NCBI GenBank assembly: GCA_964017125.1 | Contig: OZ024902.1 | Location: 99,416,796-99,480,795 of the forward strand | Direction of reading: 5' to 3' | Length of the DNA: 64,000 nt | Source of the DNA: Flabesymbios commensalis | Lineage: Eukaryota; Annelida; Polychaeta; Terebellida; Flabelligeridae | Shown: piece after piece, positions 1 to 17,234 of the stretch | Layout: each line of letters begins with the position of its first letter | Position numbering within the stretch: position 1 is the stretch's first letter | Notes under the pieces: generated by a model | Told to the model about the DNA's origin: nothing | Databases searched by the model: none | The model's input: the letters and a program-made list of their open reading frames with translations, nothing else | Position numbers and translations under genes: made by a program

Positions 1-175
1 TCCACAGTTTACATTTTTGCCTCTAAGACCTACCCTGATGACATCGCAAGGCTCTGACACAGTGACCTCCATTTTTAAATGTAATAGTTCCAATACGATC
101 ACAAGTTTACGCCTGCTGTGTAAACAAAATGGTGGTCAGTGTGACTGAGCCTCGCGCAGTAAATGAATTAGGCGG
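1..175. repeat. Dispersed repeat, partial copy related to the 53-58 kb LTR-element interior
   Basis: This block matches 56461-56713 on the same strand over most of its length. Shared pieces include the run around CATCGCAAGGCTCTGACAC and the later GGTCAGTGTGACTGRGCC. The match lies inside the interior of the LTR element at 52715-58012, so the window probably opens at the edge of another broken copy of the same non-coding element. No coding potential is seen. Confidence 0.6.
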
Positions 176-1737
176 CCCAGTCATACCGGGTATCTAAGAC
201 CTTGATTTTAGATCTATATTATTGGCGTTAACACTATGCACTTAACATTTTTGAGAGTATGTTTGAAAAAAAAAATATTTAAAGCAGCATATACTTTGCA
301 AACACAAGTGCTCCTATTGTGAACAATAGTATGGACGAGTTCAAATGACCGTGCAACATATTTCCAGCAAGAGCACAATTTGAAACGGGTCGTCCTGGGC
401 TAAGCTGGAGTGACACTCAAGATCTTTAAACAGTTAAAGCGATGGTGTTTGTAAAACCACAAGGAATCAAACCAAAGCAGACGTTAGAGCACGTTTAAAG
501 GCATCACATAGCCTACACAATAAATTATGTGTGCCGTAAGTTTTCAAAATGTCCAAATCTCCAAAACAAGAAATACAGGAATAACATTTAATCTCATTGT
601 TATTACTCTTTCAAGTGCGCAACCCAAAATTTAAAAGACTTACGCAATTCTGGTCTACGCACATTTTGAAAAAAGATATCAAATACAAAATAATTATATT
701 GGCCTGATTGTTTCTCTTTAAGTATAATACGGATAATATCATGGGAAGTATTAATAACCTATTTACCGCTTATTAATAAGGTCAGCTAAATAGATAGATT
801 AGCTACAAGCTATAGAAAGTGTATCTTAAAACTAACCAACGCTCTTACTAAGTTAAAGATAAGATTGGTCAGACTGTGGATTTGATATCAGATTCTAGTA
901 AAGAGTTGCCTCCAACATATAGACAACTTTGGCTAGCAGTTTGGTGGCCCTAATGAGACGAATGTTATAAGCAATCTGTGGATCTGGTCAGCTAAGCTGA
1001 CACACCCCGCTGGCTTTCCAGGAATTCTAGGCGACGTGGCGTTCGGCTACGAAGGTACTCGAACATGCGCCGGAGATTATCGAAGTAAGATATATTTATA
1101 TCACACATGATCTCGTGTCGCCTAAGGCAAGGCCTAAGGCAAGGCCTAAGGCTTGACCTGAGGTCAGGCACAGCTAAGCCAATAGTAGGACTATGTTATC
1201 AGTGGGCAGTAGTTGAACGCCGATAAATCCCCAGTCGGTAATTAACAAAAGTGTTAATTAGTAAAGAATGTGTACACAATGAGGACTGTTTCTGTCCTGG
1301 ACAGGTCCCGTTTCTAAATGTTGTATCAACCGCTAAAGACTGAATATAAAAGCCGAATTATCAGATTAGTCACTGTGTGGTTCGAACCAAAGTCACAAAA
1401 TATTCAAAAGATATATTTCAGCATTTGTGTTGTAGGTCTATAGCTGCATATTGTGTAATTAAGCCTTAATAACAAAGTGGTCATAATTTGTCATTCAGTG
1501 ACATTATACATTTATTGCAAGAGGATTTATAAAGATATTATATATAACTTAAATTACACAAATTGTTATTCAACGTATTCAATTTATTAAAAAAAAGACA
1601 AGGATAGCCTGCATGCAGTGATATCGACCCCATGTGCCTGGTGATAACACGTGGTACATTTGGGTTAACATGCTATTAAAAAAAAGTACATATAGGCCTA
1701 CTGTTAAACATTTTTCTATAATAAAGATGACACTTAC
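176..1737. other. No gene recognised; AT-rich sequence 3' of the lectin gene's last recognised exon
   Basis: I see no supported coding sequence. The rest of the lectin gene (cytoplasmic tail, stop, 3' UTR) must lie here or before the window, but I could not place an exon with confidence. About 590-690 resembles the interior of the TTAA-flanked foldback at 33097-33448 (shared run CTTACGCAATTCT). A short tandem duplication of CTAAGGCAAGGC occurs near 1122-1150. Confidence 0.5.
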
Positions 1738-7162
<5,425 letters not shown>

Positions 7163-8052
7163 GTTGCGACTGTGTTATGTCGTATATATATGATTGATAG
7201 GCTAGTATTTGAGAATAAGTAGATCTCAACATGAACAATTAAACGACACTTCTGCGAATTCTCTTTGCAAGTCAAGCACGATTTACAAGGTATGCCATTG
7301 AACATGGATACGTGGAAGACGAATTGATTGGTATAACGGTGTGTCCCTGTTTTTACTTGGAAATGCAGTAACGGAAAAGCAATGCAATTAGTAAATTGTA
7401 GATTACATTATATACCTTTACATTAATCATACCGATATAAAAGCTTCTTATCATTGGTCAAACATGTCACATTATGAAACCAAATTAACTGTCAGTTTAG
7501 GCCCTAAATGCACATATATACGTAAAATGACGCATTATATGTCACACAGACGCAATCAGAAAAGGCCTGTGACCCCTAACATTGTAGAAACCCACACACA
7601 CGTTTGTGTCGCTCGACTGCACACCGGGAGCAGTAACATTGTGCAGATGGGTGTTAAGAGGGCGAATTCATGCGAAGCGATGTCACGACATTTGCCCCCG
7701 CCCCCCCCCCCTCCCCCTCCCTCCCAGCAACCATCAACCCTATATACACCATTTCGCAGGCCCCATAGCGTTAGCCCCAGCATAGCTTATTCGAGCTAAG
7801 CTCCCAAGTTTCACTTTATCTCAGTTGAGAATTGCGCTAGCTAAACAAAACTACAATGCAGTAAAAACATTAGCGTTGGTGGATATACCCGGTAAAGATA
7901 GTATTTTGTATTCACGTATTTGTATTGATCAGGCAACGCATTATCTCATTTGTTTTACGCCGATTCCGTCTTCTTGTAGATAAAACGTACGTTTAACTTC
8001 ATAACATCATAGTTAGGATACAATTACGAGCGATGACGTTTGGGCCCTGTAT

Positions 8053-8055
<3 letters not shown>
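7163..8055. other. Upstream region of the lectin gene; nothing coding recognised
   Basis: This should hold the lectin promoter. I find no convincing core element. A C-rich run (about 7696-7726) creates spurious Pro-rich and Gly-rich open frames on the two strands. Confidence 0.4.

Positions 8056-8128
<73 letters not shown>
8056..8128. repeat. (TA)n microsatellite, about 70 bp
   Basis: Uninterrupted TA dinucleotides. Confidence 0.97.
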
Positions 8129-8129
<1 letters not shown>

Positions 8130-8421
8130 GCCAAAATATTTGTCACGATCCAGAGGAATACGAAATAGAAATGAATTATTTTAAATGAGAGATTGTTTTA
8201 TCATATTTATGTACAAAAGTACAGCTTATTTTTTAAAATACGCCATATGAAAACAAGCTATACACTAATTAATCATGAAGCCAACATGTGATATTTTAAG
8301 GAATATCAATCTATGATTTTAGCTCACACCATCTTAGCGATACTTCGCTTACTATGCCTATTCTTTTGAGAATCTAGTTGGATACTTTTGGGCAAATTAA
8401 ATTTGATACATAATAAAGTAT

Positions 8422-8536
8422 CCCAGCAGACACAAGACTTCGAATCAATGTTGGCTTAACGTTGGTCCATCGTCGTCATCGTAGACGGTGAAACAACGTT
8501 TAGCCAACATTGACTCGACGTCTTGTGTCTGCTGGG
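8422..8536. mobile_element. Palindromic foldback element (CCCAGCA family) with AT target duplication
   Basis: 115 bp starting CCCAGCAGACACAAGAC and ending with the inverse complement GTCTTGTGTCTGCTGGG. The inner parts (TTGGCTTAACG / CGTTTAGCCAA) also pair, with a short centre near CATCGTAGACG. It is flanked by AT on both sides (8420-8421, 8537-8538), a 2-bp target duplication. There is no coding sequence. The full family is described under 23515-23623. Confidence 0.8.
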
Positions 8537-8549
8537 ATGTCTCTTGACG

Positions 8550-8831
8550 GCCGGTCCCGATGGCTCATTCGATCCGGTTGTGGCTCGAAACTGGGTTCGA
8601 GTCCTGGTCGGTCGGAAGATTGTCATCGAGGTTGTGTATATGCAGTGTTCCAAACTGTTTAATGGCCTGTAGTGTGCAGTGCTGTCTATGGTAGCTTTAC
8701 TGTGCACTATAAAGACTCCTTGAATTCATTCGATAAGAGTAGGGCATAGTCAAGACTTCGGGCTTCCTTCTGTCGCAATATTGCTATGATTGTGCAGAAA
8801 GCGACGTAAAGTAATATTCATTCATTTACGC
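8550..8831 (+). mobile_element. tRNA-headed SINE, family B, with 13-bp target duplication
   Basis: The head has a tRNA-like A box (near GATGGCTCATTCGATC) and B box (GGGTTCGAGTCC). A body of about 200 bp follows and ends CGTAAAGTAATATTCATTC. ATGTCTCTTGACG flanks it exactly (8537-8549 and 8832-8844), proving insertion by target-primed reverse transcription. A related copy is on the minus strand at about 48236-48530. Confidence 0.85.
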
Positions 8832-8844
8832 ATGTCTCTTGACG

Positions 8845-11800
8845 ATTATTACAGGTCCTAGGCCAGATATGTATGCCTACAATTGAGTGTAGGCCCCTAT
8901 ACAGTGAAATTTGTGCCTATTTTAAGTGCATAGCCCAACTGACAAAGGCGTACAGTTAGATCAGTGAATATCATGGACGTTTCTATACACTTCGGTGCAT
9001 GCTAACTAATAGGTGGCAATTAAAAAAATTACAAAACTGTACACCACTTCCGCCATGGATATCAATGACAATAGAACTGACAATTATGACTCATACCTGT
9101 CTGTGGAATATATAACTTAACTACAGTGTTACAATAAAATAAGTAAGAAACATAATATAATATTACAATGCATAATCAACAGTGATAGTGTATGATCAAT
9201 GTCAATATAGGCCTACACACAGAACAAAAATGAAGTGAGCTGATCAAAGCAGTTTTTGATTTTTTGCACCTGTTTCTGAATTGAGACATTAAATTTAAAA
9301 ACAGTAGAGGCCTATGCAATCAACAATAGTGATGTGGAAGCTCATAAATAAATGAATATTTATTATCAACTTAAAATAGAGACATATTGATTCCACATAG
9401 AACCCGTATAATTCAATGATTAAGTTAATTATATAAATTGAGCAAGTCGATAAGCATTAATTCGTATGATTGAATGAAAGATTTGAAATCTTCTCAGGTA
9501 ACTTTCCTTGTCTTTTATTTACACCAACAAAATGTAACTAGACGTAAGTTTTCACTTTGTCATATACTCGTACAACCAACTAACGTTGCATAGGCCTAAT
9601 AATTAAATTAAAGAAATTGATGACTCAGTTAGTAGTGTTATCAAATTTTACTTCTTATTATATCCAATAATGTACCAATTATTCCAGACGATAGATATTT
9701 GGTCAAGATATCGCATCAGATCTTCGCACTGTGGAGGAATCTTTCTGCTGAAGTCCACAACCGCATAGACTTTTTTACATAAATTACCATTTCAATGTGA
9801 ACACATATTAATTCATGCAATCTATTTCGTCAAACACGTTTGGCGTTCTAGTTTAGTACAGATCTCAACATTCAGTATATAATATAAATCCTTACTAGAG
9901 ACAGGAATACGGTTATAAGAATTAGTGGCAGATCGAAGATTTGACGACAGGGGAGTCAGGGGTTTGGAAGCATGACTTCACGATTTGTTAGTAAAATTTG
10001 GGACAAGTTAGTGGATTTTTGCTAGCATTTGACGAGAAATAATGGAGGCGTGCCTGCTGCGCCCCCTCTCGGAATGCTCATGATAATTGCTTGAATTTAC
10101 AAGTTAGCAATACACTTTGTGGTTTGTTAATTTAGTTTATCACGTTGCTTTTGTGAATAATGTTTTTCCTTTTGTGCTAATTTCTGATACAGATGATGGT
10201 GGTTTTATAGATGTATACGTTCTTCATTCTCCCAGATCAATCTTCATTTTCAAGTAGGCTATTCAATTACATTTTACCATTTTTGTTGAACAATCTCCAT
10301 TTGCTAAACTCTGTATATCTTTAACCTGTTGGATAGGTTTTATTAGGCTTTGAATCGAAGGTTTTGCACTGCACCGCTATATTTATGTCATAGTTACTAG
10401 TATGCTGTTTCTGTCACATCTGCGTTATTTGAATCGAATTTATTATCGGTGTGTAACATTTAATGTGGACTTGATAAATATTCTTTTTAATTCTAAAGTG
10501 TGACTGAAAACTTAGAGCGGAAAACTTAAATTAGAGCGGATGCATAATGGGCAGGTTTTATACTCACTAATGTCATACTTGGCAACAAGGCTAAGGGGTC
10601 ATTTATTGTCGATTACTGGAGTAGGCCTATACTGATATCTGAGTCATATAATTATGTAGGCTATGCAATGCATGTGGTTTAAGCTGGTATCACGCATCAC
10701 ATTCTTAAATGATGAATGTTGGCGTATATGAAGTCATCATCTCTTTGGCACGAATGCAAAAGTTGTTTAATTTATTTTATGTGGTCTTAGCATAGTCGAT
10801 TTATAGACGACCCCTCGTGCACCCTGTAGACCTACCTTAGCCATACCTATTTTTGTAGGCCTACTCCTAAATACATCTAGTATTAATTTTAACAAAGAAT
10901 GTTGTTAAAAAAGCTAAAATTTTCCCGTTTGCCCGCAATTTCAGGTGAATAGAGTGATTATTTTATTTTTTAAAATTGACGCATAAATCTGCATAGACTT
11001 CCCGTCGTCAAATAAAATATCTATCTATACATTATGTTTTTGCTAATTCTTTTTGTTCCCGATTATTTTTGCTAGTATTTGCAATCATTTGTATAACCTG
11101 TGGATGTGGCTTTGATAAGCTTATCTTCTCTTTTTGAGAGTCATTGCAAAATATACAGTTCATTTTTTGTGGATTTTCGTCCGTGTTCATGAAGGACCAT
11201 CTAAATTTATTAATTTATTTGCCATCAACACACAACAATTACAATTAATATGTATCATGTATCACATAATTATAGCTAAATGTGTAAAAATCATTGTTGT
11301 AATTAAAATTAATGACTGGGCTACCTGAAACAGATATTCTACAGCATATAAACTGTATTATCTATACAAGGGTGGTGGTCAAAAATGTATATAAATATAA
11401 TAAAATAACATGAAATATAAAAATAGCAAAATTGCACATTACTGGGTAAATGATGACCGGTTTCACATACACATGTAACATTTGAATGCCCTCGACCATG
11501 AACACATATTACTTACAGAAAAATCACATACTGAGTTATTAAAATAATATTTGAGCCGATTTTTAAAACTATAAAGAGACTGACGGCTTCTTATAGTCTG
11601 TGGAAGAGTACATATCTCGTTGTATTTTAAATCGGGATAATTCAGCTATAAGCTTGCATTTCATTAGAAAAAATTGAAATCAAACTGTGGAGCAGTGTTC
11701 AAGGTCACTGCAAACAAGTGTAAATGTAACAGTTATAAGAGCTTTGTAACCAACCAATCTACGTTTTCACATGCACTGCACATACATTTTATCTATTCCA

Positions 11801-12140
11801 CTTACATCTAATAGAGACAGAATAAAATTGTGCTACCTAATTACAAAAAGCAGACCTGTTCATATTTAAAAATAGTTATATCGATAACATAAGATTTACA
11901 TGTTGCCCCTTTCATATCAAAATGTCAAACGCGAACATTTAATGTTAACTATCGTGCTTTGATGTTTTGTTGATATTATTATTTGCTTTGATAAATAATA
12001 CTACATTTAACGTAACTGTCTGATAAAATGTAGGGTAAATAAGCATATCATGACAAAATATATCTGATTTCGATTTTTTTCATTACCGATTTCTGCCATC
12101 TTACACTTTTGCTTATAACTAGATGTATACATATACTTTG
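8845..12140. other. No gene recognised; AT-rich intergenic sequence
   Basis: About 3.3 kb with no supported coding region or clear repeat; short open frames here are random. TAGGCCTA octamers occur near 9210, 9594, 10623 and 10856. Confidence 0.4.
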
Positions 12141-12142
12141 TT

Positions 12143-12207
12143 AGGCGCCTTGGGCAGCCACAGGCTGAATATGTGCGCGATATAAATTTAATTATTATTA
12201 TTAATTA
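12143..12207 (+). mobile_element. LINE (CR1/L2-like) 3' tail fragment
   Basis: The sequence GGCGCCTTGGGCAGCCAC, then TGTGCGCGATATAAATTTAA, then ATT repeats is the usual 3' end of such LINEs in invertebrates. No reverse transcriptase piece is attached. Confidence 0.6.
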
Positions 12208-12544
12208 ATATTTTTGCTTTGTAAAAAACCCTCATATGACAGTTGAACGTAAAGAAATTGTCAGAAGTTAGCTAAGACCCTATAGGCCTATTATACAATG
12301 GTAAAAGAAGTTTTTGTTAAGGAATTTGTTTTAGGCTTTGTTAAAAAATCGCGAAATTTCCTCTCACTAAGGGGTCGACTGGGATGCGAGGGCTTACGTG
12401 GAGCGTTGCAGCCTAGACTTGAAAGCTAGTATATGGTGTCTTGATATCCGGGGATCATTTATCCATAAAACTATAGGAGAAGTTCCATGATTTATCCCAG
12501 TCTCTGATAGTTCTGACAATTTTTTTTAGCAAGGCTGACGTATG

Positions 12545-13260
12545 CGTCCGTGCGTCCGCTTTGTGAATGTGGTGTGCATAGCAAGGAGCTGTAAGGGTCA
12601 TCCCCGGGGACACCTCACGTACCGTGATACTTCTCCTTTTTGCATACGCCTATAATATTTGCGTGTCACAAAACGTGCTGATCTGTGCTGCCCCTTCTCC
12701 ATGATGTTGATCTCTAATTGAGCACTGGGATCACAAAATGTCGAAGCAGACTCCATACCAAACCTCACCAATGAACCTTTCAGGTTGCGCTACACGGATA
12801 AACCCTAGCATGTGGTTGGCTTTTCGAGTGAGCGTGGAATGTTAAGAGTGAAAGACAAGTCCTCTGATACTAAGACCCCCCCCCCCCCCCAAGTAAGGGT
12901 TTGTCTTCACAGCTCCTAACATATGGCCATTTAATTCATAAAAGTCTGGGTTTAAACCCTTCGCTGTAGACTATAGACATAATATAACATTTTGTGGGGT
13001 TAAATTTCATTTCGCATATATATGTCCATAACTATTAAGGTCATGTTGGAGAGAATCATCCAATATTTGAATTATCCTGTCAAGCAGACAATCGTCGGCG
13101 GACAGGCGAAACTGTGCCTTGACGACTTTAGGTAAGTTATTTATAAAAATAAACAGAGGATAGGTCTTAGTATGATCCTTTGTGGAAACAATAAAAAGAT
13201 GACACACTTCCAGTTTAGTGGTTTTCCCATAGATCGTTTATCAGTCGACTTACAAACATG
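12545..13260 (-). pseudogene. Degraded LINE reverse transcriptase fragment (minus strand)
   Basis: Minus-strand translation gives family blocks in order: FINNLPKVVKAQFRLSADDC with DSLQHDLN (13207-13007, palm region; the catalytic box reads SADDC), then MKFNPTKCYIM just downstream. Near 12760-12640 comes LVRFGMESASTFCDPSAQLE with HRSARFVTR, the thumb-like end. Several frame changes and stops separate the blocks. It is a dead non-LTR retrotransposon, probably Jockey/CR1 type; the clade is not resolved. Confidence 0.75.
12876..12890. repeat. C15 homopolymer
   Basis: Fifteen C in a row inside the degraded LINE, one of several G/C runs of 11-15 in the window. Confidence 0.95.
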
Positions 13261-13519
13261 CTTGAGGTATCAGCGCACACGTTGTTGAAGGTCCAGAATG
13301 ACTTTCATGGAACCCCACACATAACAACAATGAAATATTACAACACATACTGGCATTAGAGTGTCCATTAATTGATAAGAAAAATATACAAAGTAAAAAT
13401 GCTCGAAATATCACTTATGGAGAAATCAGGGCGGAGCTAGGGGGAACAATTTTTATGATTTAATACAATTAAGAGTTGCTTGAAGTTCCATGAAGGGAAT
13501 AATGTGCTTACACTGCTAT

Positions 13520-14330
13520 ACATTCCGTATGTTGAAGAATAACGATTCTGGAACTATTAGATATCTCGGCAGCTTCTGACATATTGTACCACAGTCATCG
13601 GTCTATAGGATGACTGGTATGGCATCTCTGAGAATGCCCTCCGGTGGTTCGCCTCATATGAGATGGATCGACAACAAATTAGTAAAGCCAAAGAATCTGT
13701 GGGTGAACCATTCCAAACAAAGTATGGAGTTGGAGTTCCCCAGCGCTTTATGATTTCTCAACATGTGTCAGCATCTTTATGCTGATGACACGCATATCTA
13801 TATTACATTATCCAAGTCAGAACCTGAGATGTCATTGTCACAGATGCATGATGGTCTGTCGGACACAGGTAACTGGATAAGAAGTAGCAAACTGAAGTTA
13901 AATTCAGATTGGAACAAAATTACAAAGAAAGTAATTTATGCGACACTTCCCCTCAAGATTATTCTATTATGAGATAACACCAACAGACTCTGCTCAAAAT
14001 CTTGGGAATTGTGTTTGATGGCGGTCTAAATTTCAGAAAACATATCACAGGTCTGTCGTTCTTGCTACTATCACACTTGGGACATACGTCGCCTGCGTCG
14101 GTGTTTGCCATCATTCTGAAGTAGGTAAAACCATTGCAACATGACTGGTTGCAAGTAAGCTAGATTATTGCAATGGCCTCATTTATAAAAGTCACAAATC
14201 GAGAAATAAACAGGCTTCAGGCCGGGGCTTCAGGGAGTTAAAAAACTGTCTGGCTCGAGTAGTGAGACGCTCTCCTCGTTTTTTCTAGAACGACAAAGTA
14301 CATTATATTTTGTATTCAGGGTTCAGCATG
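13520..14330 (+). pseudogene. Degraded LINE reverse transcriptase fragment (plus strand)
   Basis: Frames switch, but the conserved blocks are legible. They are LLDISAASD (motif A area), a weak YGVGVPQR (motif B), YADDTHIY (catalytic YADD, about 13780), LSDTGNWIRSSKLKLNSD, LGIVFDGGLNFRKHI, and a final IKVTNREINRLQ. This order matches CR1/L2-like ORF2. It lies head-to-head with the other LINE fragment at 12545-13260. Many substitutions and frame changes mark it as old. Confidence 0.8.
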
Positions 14331-14339
14331 GATAACCGG

Positions 14340-16695
14340 ATAATTTCGTGGACAACGTGGTCAGTGGGAACAATAATAGGCCTAGTAAAAAAATGATAAC
14401 TTTTTTTTGATTTGTAGATCCGAATCTACTGTTTTAACATTGGACTGATGTTACAGGTGCATTCTAATGAGAACAAAAATATTTCTAGGATTGGTAGGGC
14501 TGTACAGGAGCAGGTCAACTTGTCAACAACGATAAATATTCGCACATAAAAATAATCGATTGTAACACACACAGTATTTAATGTTATAGTAGGCCTAATA
14601 TTACATTAAGAATCAGTGTCATCCTTACGAACTACATAATTGCGCTTATGTGTAAAGGGTTGAACATTGCGAATTTATAACCTGAAACATGACGGATCTG
14701 GTTCAGGAAATGTAACTATGCCAATTGTTTCATTACGTCTACAAACGTATTTCAGTAATAGGCCTACCTGCTCATCGTATAATAAGAAATTACATTGAAT
14801 AGCCATTATTATGTTAATATGGTAATTGTTTAGTTTGTGGCACATATATGTATAGTTTATGGACCCGGGGACGGCGGGGAGTTACATTGTTTTATTTATT
14901 CACACATTTTTTCTCATCTTAAATGCATGAGATGGTTGAATGATAATAACATGATACGTTGAATATTGGATACTGCGCTTGAGGTATGACAATTTAGAAA
15001 TATGACAGTCAATCAAACCTTGATGAAATCGATTCAAATCAGCGAACAACAATGTTTGTGTTTTGGAGATTAAAGGGTTAAAAATATTGTTTTAAAACAA
15101 ATCAGCTACAGGCGAGAATAATAATTAAATATGTCTTCTAATGACGCATGCGATTGTTATTAAAAGGGAAACGCATAGGCCTGATCATGAGATAAAATTG
15201 TTATTTCTAAAAGTATATCAGGGTTAATATATTATTGTCCAAACTCCACGTGACCTAATTCCTGCCGCTTACGAAAATGATAAAAGCTCGTTGATTTCCC
15301 TCGTTTGTTTCCCTCTTTAACATGTATAGGAAGGATTGATACAAGCCCTCTGACCCACTCGTAAAATTGTCGGCAATTCTCACAAATCTAAAAAGTTCGT
15401 TTCATTTTCATCTGAGAAGGCGTAGGCTACGTAAAACGCGCCCCAGATTCTGACGTCTAAATTCGATCCCCGCACTGTAAGAGTAAAAATATGTATAATG
15501 GCCGTATACCCACAACCGGGTATTCAAGAGGAAAGAGTTAACTAGGACATTTATGATGATCTCAAATTTAAAAAGACGTTGGTCCCCATGGTTAATACAA
15601 AAATATTTGAGCGCTTTAAGGTTTAAAGCGTTACGTTACCATACTAGTATTTAAGAACAGAAGGGATCACCAAGGATTTCTTGATAACTATGTCATATTA
15701 AACATAAAAGTTTTTACTAATATCAGTCTTGTGGATATGCATGTTATTGTAAAATATATAAATTTAATATACATTTTATTTTACAATTTTAACGACCAAA
15801 GGGTCAACTTAAAGACGAAAAACAATTAATTTATTAAAAGCAATAATAATTAGTTTAAAAATCTAACTGTTCCAAGGAAAACACATAATGAAGAAAAAAT
15901 TTAACATATTTTTTAAAGTGTGTAAGAGCAACAAAGGGCTAACGTTGAAATTAAAAAAAATATGCAGTGTCATTTTGGAGTGTTAATAGGAAATTATGTT
16001 GATCTGTTTTTTTTTAAACTTCTACTTGCTTAGGTCGACTTTATTTTGTACAAAAAGGAGTAATATCCTGTGAAATCTTTAATATTGTTCCGAAAAGTGT
16101 ATTTAGCCATTTTAGAGATCAAATAGTCAATTCAATATATTTTTATTTTCCTAAAATCTTTATATCAGGATTATGTTAAAAAATGTATTTTCGAAAGTTT
16201 ACAACGAATCTCCTGAGACTTTTGTATATTTGAAATTTATACGGCCTTTAAAAACTGACAAAAGTGGCCCAAATGTGAGAAATGGCGGCCATATTGATGA
16301 CGTCATTTTGACATGTTCCCCCAAGCAGATTTATTTTTTTGCGGGCTTGCTAAGAGGTATATTTTCGAAAAAAATCAAAATCAGCGTGTAGTTCGTCCGT
16401 TGCCCCTTCGAACCGAAAATGGGCTCTGAGCTGCTTGTCTAGTTGGCTTCTGGTGTCCTACAGAATCAAATTTAAGTGATGTGATATTAGCATTTCTAAA
16501 AAGATATAAAAAGTGCAATCATTCAGGAGCATAATGAAAACTTTTTATTTTGACCAAGCTTTTCCGACATAGCTCCGGGCCTTTGTGTCTTGGAATGAAA
16601 TTAGGACCACGATACTGAACGCTCCTTCTGATTGTGATTAAGAATGATTTAATGCAATGACCGACAGCTTGTATAGTGGATTGCCCATGACTTTT
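14340..16695. other. No gene recognised
   Basis: AT-rich sequence with no supported feature beyond TAGGCCTA octamers. An open frame near 16173-16391 lacks any family resemblance. Confidence 0.35.
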
Positions 16696-16707
16696 TCTGA
16701 TATGGAA

Positions 16708-17034
16708 GGGCGGGCCCGGGGCCCTGGTGCAGTGGTTAAAGATGCCTGATTGGAAAGTCGGAAATCGCGGGTTCGAACCGCACTCTGGCCTTCAAGTTTC
16801 AAAGAAACAAAATGTTTCTGCCCCGCTCACTTAATGTTGAAAGATTCAATATGGTGAAGAGCCTCTGTGACCGAGAGGTAGTGTGCTCGGCCTCAGACCG
16901 CCAGGGCTCGATTTTCGAGTCCTGTGTCTGGAGGACAGTGTTATCTCATCCATCTCACCATCCTCCGGGGGTTTTCCTGGCCCGTTAGTCTATATGTGCA
17001 CAAAGGTGGCCTAAAACCCTATTCATTTCATTTA
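16708..17034 (+). mobile_element. Twin-tRNA SINE, family A, copy 1
   Basis: Two tRNA-like modules lie in tandem. The first (about 16715-16795) has A box TGGTGCAGTGGTTA and B box GGGTTCGAACC. The second (about 16858-16935) has A box TGTGACCGAGAGGTAGTG and B box GGGCTCGATTTTCGAGTCC. A tail ending CCTATTCATTTCATTTA follows. A 12-bp target duplication (TCTGATATGGAA, one mismatch) flanks it at 16696-16707 and 17035-17046. Other copies are at 28287-28605 and 38396-38578. Confidence 0.85.
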
Positions 17035-17154
17035 TCTGAAATGGAAACATTTTGTTCTCTTTGCGTGATAAAACAAGTCATCCTTATCGGTTGAACTCTT
17101 ATTAGAAGTGTTTTGTAATACAATTCATATATAGGCTGAATAATTATGCTCAAC

Positions 17155-17228
17155 AGGTTGATAGAGCTCCCGAATCTCCCGTCAGTCATGCCAGCGTCCA
17201 GGGCTCGATCCTCGCTGACCCATGTGTG
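17155..17228 (+). repeat. tRNA-like SINE head fragment
   Basis: GGTTGATAGAGCTCCCGAAT resembles an A box and CAGGGCTCGATCCTC a B box, at tRNA-like spacing. No matching tail is seen. It may be an unrelated tRNA-derived remnant. Confidence 0.4.
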
Positions 17229-17234
17229 TCTTTG

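Noticed and set aside
7464-7799. Proline-rich frame and its glycine-rich antisense
   Set aside because: Produced by a C-rich run.
16737-16795. Possible functional tRNA gene
   Set aside because: Good A and B boxes, but it is the head of a SINE with target duplications and a second tRNA-like module.
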